From: Salinibacter ruber DSM 13855
Lineage (GTDB): Bacteria > Bacteroidota > Rhodothermia > Rhodothermales > Salinibacteraceae
NCBI RefSeq assembly: GCF_000013045.1
Contig: NC_007677.1
Coordinates: forward strand, 2,108,001-2,172,000
DNA: 64,000 nucleotides
Direction: 5' to 3'
The notes beneath the pieces are model-generated. The model searched no databases, was not told where the DNA came from, and was given only the letters and a program-made list of their open reading frames with translations. This document shows, piece by piece, positions 59,392 through 64,000 of this stretch. The position numbers and the translations under genes were made by a program. Each line of letters opens with the position of its first letter. Within the stretch, counting starts at the first letter, position 1.

Positions 59392-60879
59392 CTACCCCAC
59401 CAGCAGGACGCCTGCGAGCGCGATTCCGCCCCCTACGGTCGTGCCCACAAAATTGACGGCATTGTTTCCCATTGGCGCCCATCCCCGCACGGGCGCGGCC
59501 CCTTGGGCCGGCGGTGTTTCCCTCCACTCCCCCGAATCGGCCCGGTACTGCGCCTGGAGGAAGGCCCCCACGAGGCTGTCGGCGGCCATGCCCAGCAGCC
59601 CCGCCCCCACGAGCAGGGCAACGTCCCCCCGCACGTCCCCCGTCACAGGGCCGTTCGTGAGCACCGCCGCCCCCGCCACGCTCGCCGCGCCGAGCATCGC
59701 CGCGACTGTTCCCGTGACCGACACCGCCCCGGAGGTGCCGGCGGCGACTCGCCGCCCGGTGCGCAGCGACCACGGGGCCGTGGAGAAACGCGTGCCCACT
59801 TCCGTCGCCCACGTATCCGCCGCGGCCGCCGCCAGGGCCCCGACGAAGACGGCGTAGCCGCCCGCGAGCACCGCCCCCCCGGACGGCACGACCGCCGATC
59901 TGGCCAGCGCCGCCCACGCCACCCCTCCGTTCGCCAGAACCTGGGCCTCCGTTCGCCGGGGGGCGCCGGCCGCGGCTGCCGCGTGGCGGTCGTCCTGCAC
60001 GTAGGTCAGTGCGCTCGACAACCCGAAGAAAACCACCCCCGGAACGACCCAGGCCGTCCCGCCGAGCCCCACCAGCGACGCGGCAAACAGCCCCCCGACG
60101 GCGGCCCCTCGCAGGTCCAGCGCATCCGCCCCGTGGGCGAGCCCCCCGAACAAGATGCCCACGAGGAGCGCCCCGCCGAGAGCGCCGATGCGGAGGGTCT
60201 CCTCCTGCAACGGCACCCACACGAGAACCAGCGCGACCGGCACGAAAAAGTTGTCCCAGCCCCGTGCACTGACCGCCTCCACGGGCGTCGCGACCAGGGC
60301 CGCTCCGGTCGCCGCCCCAACCACCGCCCCCAGGCCCCACGAGGTGCCGCCACCGAGCACGAGCACCGACAGCCCAAAGGCGACGCCCGCAAACGTGAGG
60401 CTGCCCCGCACAGTGGCGTTCAGGGGAGCAGTCCCCGACCTCGTCGACCGTTCGCCCACCCACGACGCCGCCGGGTCCGCCAGGGCGAGCACGAGGTACG
60501 CCCCCTGGAACGCAAACAGACGGTCCGGAGCGATGGACCACGTCATGCCCAGCGCCGCAATCACGGACACCGGCAGCGCAACCGTGCCCCAGCTCCCCGG
60601 CCGGGCCGCATGAATGCCGGGCCACCAGTGCCGAGCCCGGGCGGTCGCGTTCGCCACCGTGAAGACGCCCGCCAGCAGATAGACCGGCAGCGGCCGCCCG
60701 AACAGAACAGGAGTGGCGGCCACGAACAGACCGACGCCCGTGTGGACGAGGCGGCGTGTGGTGGAGGCTCGGAGGCCCCAGGCACGGAGGCTCTCACCGA
60801 GCCCGACAAGCCCCCCGAGTCCGACCAATGCCCCTAGAACCATCAGGCTCTCCGTTCCAGAAAGGGGAAGACCAGGCAT
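59392..60879 (-). CDS. Fused VTE5-like kinase and DUF92/VTE6-like membrane protein
   Basis: Predicted 495 aa with about 13 hydrophobic segments. The first about 200 residues look like a DGK1/SEC59/VTE5-type CTP-dependent prenol kinase (HTGVGLFVAATPVL, then LALADPAASWVGERSTRSG with LNATVRGSLTFAG). The rest is DUF92 (GALAAAAADTWATEVGTRFS, then NFVGTTVGGGIALAG), the family of the plant phytyl-phosphate kinase VTE6. Together they would phosphorylate a free isoprenoid alcohol twice to the diphosphate. ATG 60879 is used; a second Met 12 codons later is possible. The isoprenoid substrate is inference. Confidence 0.85.
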   Translation of the reverse strand: MPGLPLSGTESLMVLGALVGLGGLVGLGESLRAWGLRASTTRRLVHTGVGLFVAATPVLFGRPLPVYLLAGVFTVANATARARHWWPGIHAARPGSWGTVALPVSVIAALGMTWSIAPDRLFAFQGAYLVLALADPAASWVGERSTRSGTAPLNATVRGSLTFAGVAFGLSVLVLGGGTSWGLGAVVGAATGAALVATPVEAVSARGWDNFFVPVALVLVWVPLQEETLRIGALGGALLVGILFGGLAHGADALDLRGAAVGGLFAASLVGLGGTAWVVPGVVFFGLSSALTYVQDDRHAAAAAGAPRRTEAQVLANGGVAWAALARSAVVPSGGAVLAGGYAVFVGALAAAAADTWATEVGTRFSTAPWSLRTGRRVAAGTSGAVSVTGTVAAMLGAASVAGAAVLTNGPVTGDVRGDVALLVGAGLLGMAADSLVGAFLQAQYRADSGEWRETPPAQGAAPVRGWAPMGNNAVNFVGTTVGGGIALAGVLLVG

Positions 60880-60920
60880 TCGAACAGAGGATTCGCTGTT
60901 GGACAACGACACCGCCCCAA

Positions 60921-60962
60921 AACAAAACCGCCCCGGCACGCTTGGCGGCGCGACCGGGGCGG
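60921..60962 (-). terminator. Terminator of rpoC
   Basis: CCGCCCCGG (60928-60936) and CCGGGGCGG (60954-60962) form a perfect 9 bp stem around a 17 nt loop. On the minus strand it is followed by TTTTGTTTTGG. It starts 27 nt after the rpoC stop. Confidence 0.82.
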
Positions 60963-60988
60963 AAAGACGCTATACAACGTGGTGGAGG

Positions 60989-63900
60989 CTAGTTTTCGGA
61001 GCCGGACGCCTCGATTTGCTCGACGTCCTCCTCGCTCGGCGCACCGTCGCCGGCCGCCCCGTCGCCGCTCGGGCTTTCGCCGTCGCCGCCGATGGCCGCC
61101 TGCAGCTCTTCGAGCTCGGACTTCGAGCCCACGACCAGGTCGCGGTACTCGCGCTGGCCCGTGCCCGCAGGGATGGAGTGGCCCGCGACGACGTTCTCCT
61201 TGAGCCCTTCCAAGGGGTCCGTCCGGGACCGAATGGCGGAGTTCGTGAGCACCTTCGTCGTCTCCTGGAACGAGGCCGCAGAGATCATCGAGTCGGTGGC
61301 GAGGGACGCCTTCGTGATGCCGAGGAGTAGCGGCTCACCAACCGCGGGTCGAGCCTCGCGGACCTCAATCTCCGGCTTGTCTTCGCGCTTCAGCTCCGAG
61401 TTGAGCTCGCGCAGGCGCCGGCGGCCGATGACTTCGCCAATCTCGACGTTCGCGTCGCTCGGGTCCTTGACGACGAATTTGTCGTACAGGTCGTCGTTGA
61501 TGCTCGCCATCTTCTGGCGATCCACCTGGTCCTCCTCGAGGAAGTTGGTGTCGCCCGGCTCGGTAATCTTCACCCGCTTCATCATCTGCCGGATCACGAC
61601 CTCGAAGTGCTTGTCGTCAATGTCGACGCCCTGGAGGCGGTAGACCTCCTGGACCTCGTTGAGGAGATGCTCCTGCACGGCCCGTGGCCCCTTAATGGAC
61701 AGGATGTCGTGCGGGGCAATCTGTCCGTCACAGAGCCGGTCGCCGGCCTCTACGTAGTCGCCCTCGTGCACCAGCATGTGCTTCGAGAGGGAGACCATGT
61801 AGCTCTTCTCCATGTCCCCGTCGCGGCTGGTCACGATGACCTCCTGCGAGCCACGCTTCTGATCGCCGAAGCTGACGATGCCGTCAATCTCACTGACGAC
61901 GGCCGGCTCGTCCGGCGTACGGGCCTCGAAGAGCTCCTCCACGCGCGGCAGACCACCGGTAATGTCGCTGGTCTGGGCGGCCTGACGCGGCATCTTCGCG
62001 AGGGTCTGGCCGGCCTGCACCTCGTCCCCTTCGTCGACCTGGATTCGGGCGTCGACGGGCATGTTGTACTCCCGCTGCTCCCCATCCTCGGTCTCGACGA
62101 TGACGGCGGGCGTGAGGGTGCGCTCGCGGCTTTCGACGATGACCTTCTCCTTGTGTCCGGTCTGCTCGTCGGTCTCCTCGCGGTAGGTGGTGTCCTCGAT
62201 AATGTCCTCGAACCGCACCGTGCCGTTGGCCTCCGTAAGGATCAGGCTGTTGTAGGGGTCCCAGCTCGCCAGCACGTCTCCGTCCTCGACGTCTTCGCCC
62301 TCGTCGACCAGCAACTCCGCGCCGTACGGCACGACGTAACTGGTCAGCTCGCGGCGGTCGCCGTCCGTGTCCATGATTCGGACTTCGCCCTGCCGGGAGA
62401 GCACGACCTCCTTCGGCCCGTCGGTGTCCTCGTACGTGACCGTACGGAGGTTCTCGAACTCGAGCGTGCCGGCAAACTTCGCCTGAATGGTCGACTCGCC
62501 AACCTCGCGCGTCGCGGTGCCGCCGGTGTGGAAGGTCCGGAGCGTAAGCTGCGTGCCCGGCTCCCCAATCGACTGGGCGGCGACCACGCCGACCGACTCG
62601 CCCACCTCGACCATGCGGCCGGTGGCGAGGTTCTGGCCGTAGCAGAGCGTGCACACGCCGCGCTCGGCCTCACAGGTAAGCACCGACCGGATCTCGATCT
62701 CCTCGATGGAGGTCTGCGCGATGTCGTCGGCAATCTCGTCGGTGATGAGCTCGTTCGCCTCCACGATGAGCTCGTCGGTGTGGGGATCGTACACGTCGCG
62801 GACCGACACCCGACCCGTAATCCGGTCGGAAAGCGGCGCGACGACCTCCTCGTTGTCCTTCAGCGCGCCGACGTTGATGCCGCGCAGGGTGCCACAGTCG
62901 TGCTCGGTCACCGTCACGCTCTGGGACACGTCGACGAGGCGGCGCGTGAGGTAGCCGGCGTCGGCGGTCTTGAGCGCCGTGTCGGCCAGTCCCTTCCGCG
63001 ACCCGTGGGTGCTGATGAAGTACTCCTGCACCGTCAGGCCCTCCTTGAAGTTGGAGAGGATCGGGTTCTCGAGAATCTCGCCGCCCCCGCCGCCTTCGCC
63101 GATGTTCTTCTGCGGCTTGGCCATCAGGCCTCGCATGCCGCCGAGCTGGCGAATCTGCTCCTGCGAGCCGCGAGCCCCGGAGTCGGCCATCGTAAAGATG
63201 GGGTTGAAGCCCTCCTTGTGCTCCTTCAGGGCGTCGAAGAGCACCTCGGAGACCTTGTTGTTCGTCTTCGTCCAGACGTCGATGACCTGGTTGTAGCGCT
63301 CGTTGTCGGTGATGAAGCCCATCGAGTAGTTCTGTTCGGCCTCCTCCACCGTCTCGTTGGCCTCTTCGATGAGCTCCTCCTTCTCGTCCGGAATGATGAT
63401 GTCGGAGAGGGAGAACGTCATGCCCGAGGTCGTGGAGCGGCGGAAGCCCATGTCCTTGATCGCGTCCAGGAAGTCCGCCGTCTCCTCAAAGCCGGTCTGC
63501 TTCAGGACGCGGGCAATGACCGGCCGCACGTTCTTCGTGCTCAGGACCTCGTTGACGTAGTCGAGCGTGTCGGGCAGCGTTTCGTTGAAGATGACGCGGC
63601 CCACGGTCGTGTCGATCATCTCTCCGGACCCGTCGGGGTCGCGGAGCTGGATCTTGGCGTGGAGGGCCACCTGATCCTGGTCGAAGGCCTGGCGCACCTC
63701 CTGCACGTTGGCGAAGCGCATGCCCTCGCCCTTCTGGTTGGACTTCGCCTTGGTGATGTAGTAGAGGCCCAGAATCATGTCCTGGCTCGGCACGGCGAGC
63801 GGGCCGCCGTCGGCCGGGCTGCGGACGTTGTGGCTCGACAGCATGAGCACCATGCTCTCGAGGCAGGCCTCGTGCGAGAGGGGCACGTGGACGGCCATCT

Positions 63901-64000
63901 GGTCCCCGTCGAAGTCGGCGTTGTACGCCGGGCAGACGAGCGGGTGAATCTCGATGGCCTTGTTCTCGGTGAGGACGGGCTGAAAGGCCTGAATGCCGAG
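60989..64000 (-). CDS. rpoC: RNA polymerase beta' subunit, C-terminal part (partial)
   Basis: Partial: 1003 residues visible, the 5' end lies beyond the window. The active-site motif [16 protein letters not shown], which holds the catalytic Mg2+ aspartates, is at 63885-63935 or so. Further recognisable segments are [14 protein letters not shown], the trigger-loop region [17 protein letters not shown]-like ([16 protein letters not shown]), CRTLCYGQN-like zinc-site cysteines ([19 protein letters not shown]), and [28 protein letters not shown] (its core [20 protein letters not shown]). The C-terminus is an acidic, Ser/Gly-rich tail typical of this lineage. rpoB should lie upstream, outside the window. 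Confidence 0.98.
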   Translation of the reverse strand, partial: LGIQAFQPVLTENKAIEIHPLVCPAYNADFDGDQMAVHVPLSHEACLESMVLMLSSHNVRSPADGGPLAVPSQDMILGLYYITKAKSNQKGEGMRFANVQEVRQAFDQDQVALHAKIQLRDPDGSGEMIDTTVGRVIFNETLPDTLDYVNEVLSTKNVRPVIARVLKQTGFEETADFLDAIKDMGFRRSTTSGMTFSLSDIIIPDEKEELIEEANETVEEAEQNYSMGFITDNERYNQVIDVWTKTNNKVSEVLFDALKEHKEGFNPIFTMADSGARGSQEQIRQLGGMRGLMAKPQKNIGEGGGGGEILENPILSNFKEGLTVQEYFISTHGSRKGLADTALKTADAGYLTRRLVDVSQSVTVTEHDCGTLRGINVGALKDNEEVVAPLSDRITGRVSVRDVYDPHTDELIVEANELITDEIADDIAQTSIEEIEIRSVLTCEAERGVCTLCYGQNLATGRMVEVGESVGVVAAQSIGEPGTQLTLRTFHTGGTATREVGESTIQAKFAGTLEFENLRTVTYEDTDGPKEVVLSRQGEVRIMDTDGDRRELTSYVVPYGAELLVDEGEDVEDGDVLASWDPYNSLILTEANGTVRFEDIIEDTTYREETDEQTGHKEKVIVESRERTLTPAVIVETEDGEQREYNMPVDARIQVDEGDEVQAGQTLAKMPRQAAQTSDITGGLPRVEELFEARTPDEPAVVSEIDGIVSFGDQKRGSQEVIVTSRDGDMEKSYMVSLSKHMLVHEGDYVEAGDRLCDGQIAPHDILSIKGPRAVQEHLLNEVQEVYRLQGVDIDDKHFEVVIRQMMKRVKITEPGDTNFLEEDQVDRQKMASINDDLYDKFVVKDPSDANVEIGEVIGRRRLRELNSELKREDKPEIEVREARPAVGEPLLLGITKASLATDSMISAASFQETTKVLTNSAIRSRTDPLEGLKENVVAGHSIPAGTGQREYRDLVVGSKSELEELQAAIGGDGESPSGDGAAGDGAPSEEDVEQIEASGSEN

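Noticed and set aside
1-64000. CRISPR arrays, insertion sequences, prophage genes and rRNA
   Set aside because: No regularly spaced repeats, transposase, integrase or phage structural gene pattern was found on either strand.

Overview
The window is GC-rich, gene-dense bacterial chromosome. Its proteins are conspicuously acidic. The gene set includes a Bacteroidota-type histone H1-like (Hc1) protein, a DUF5103 type IX secretion plug-like lipoprotein and a DUF3078 outer-membrane protein. Shine-Dalgarno sites are rarely visible and several genes probably start with GTG. Together this points to an extremely halophilic member of the Bacteroidota/Rhodothermota, most likely Salinibacter. The assignment is inference; no 16S rRNA lies in the window.

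Layout. 1-3.8 kb: a partial zinc-ribbon protein, an acyl-CoA oxidase-like enzyme and hemE. 3.8-8.7 kb: a dienelactone-hydrolase lipoprotein, a CTP-dependent lipid-kinase-like membrane protein, a lipase, an HD phosphohydrolase and an ECF sigma factor. 8.8-18.2 kb: tryptophanase facing a long minus-strand run (CPBP protease, DUF2007, cdsA, small membrane protein, mutL, tilS, hpt, ansA). 18.36 kb: tRNA-Arg(CCG) with a terminator, followed by a two-gene accessory unit (unknown 117 aa protein plus a 570 aa HEAT-repeat protein). 21-28 kb: SPFH protein, MATE transporter, PfpI/DJ-1 protein, Mn-type superoxide dismutase, enoyl-reductase-like protein, M14 carboxypeptidase and a cold-shock protein with a near-consensus promoter. 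28.3-33 kb: an envelope operon (DUF3078 protein, HELAH-TPR membrane metallopeptidase, DUF5103 lipoprotein). 33-40.6 kb: Hc1, an amino-acid-kinase-like protein, a very-long-chain-type acyl-CoA dehydrogenase, pyrF and two tandem universal stress proteins. 40.7-49.4 kb: a minus-strand run with three heme genes (hemL, hemH, hemF), an MFS transporter, a methyltransferase, an RluA-type pseudouridine synthase and an amino-acid pair (ACT-less aspartate kinase and a diaminopentanoate-dehydrogenase-like protein). 49.6-61 kb: spmA-spmB, dacB, an M20 peptidase, a hotdog protein, small membrane and zinc-ribbon proteins, a class II photolyase, a dicarboxylate/amino-acid:cation symporter and a VTE5-VTE6-like fused membrane kinase. 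The window ends inside rpoC.

How the genes work together. Four heme enzymes (hemE, hemL, hemH, hemF) sit in two places and cover glutamate semialdehyde to heme apart from the middle steps. Two acyl-CoA dehydrogenase/oxidase proteins, the lipase and the DLH protein suggest lipid use. SOD, photolyase, MutL, universal stress proteins, the cold-shock protein and PfpI form a stress and DNA-maintenance theme suited to sunlit brine.

Most of the window is ordinary core genome. The points worth a second look are the tRNA-adjacent two-gene unit, the VTE5-VTE6-like fusion with a second DGK1/VTE5-like gene, a MutL without the canonical endonuclease residues, a ferrochelatase with Asn at a conserved active-site Glu, the ACT-less aspartate kinase pair, the HELAH-TPR/T9SS-plug operon and the TerB-like/acyl-CoA oxidase fusion. 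No CRISPR array, insertion sequence or prophage was seen.
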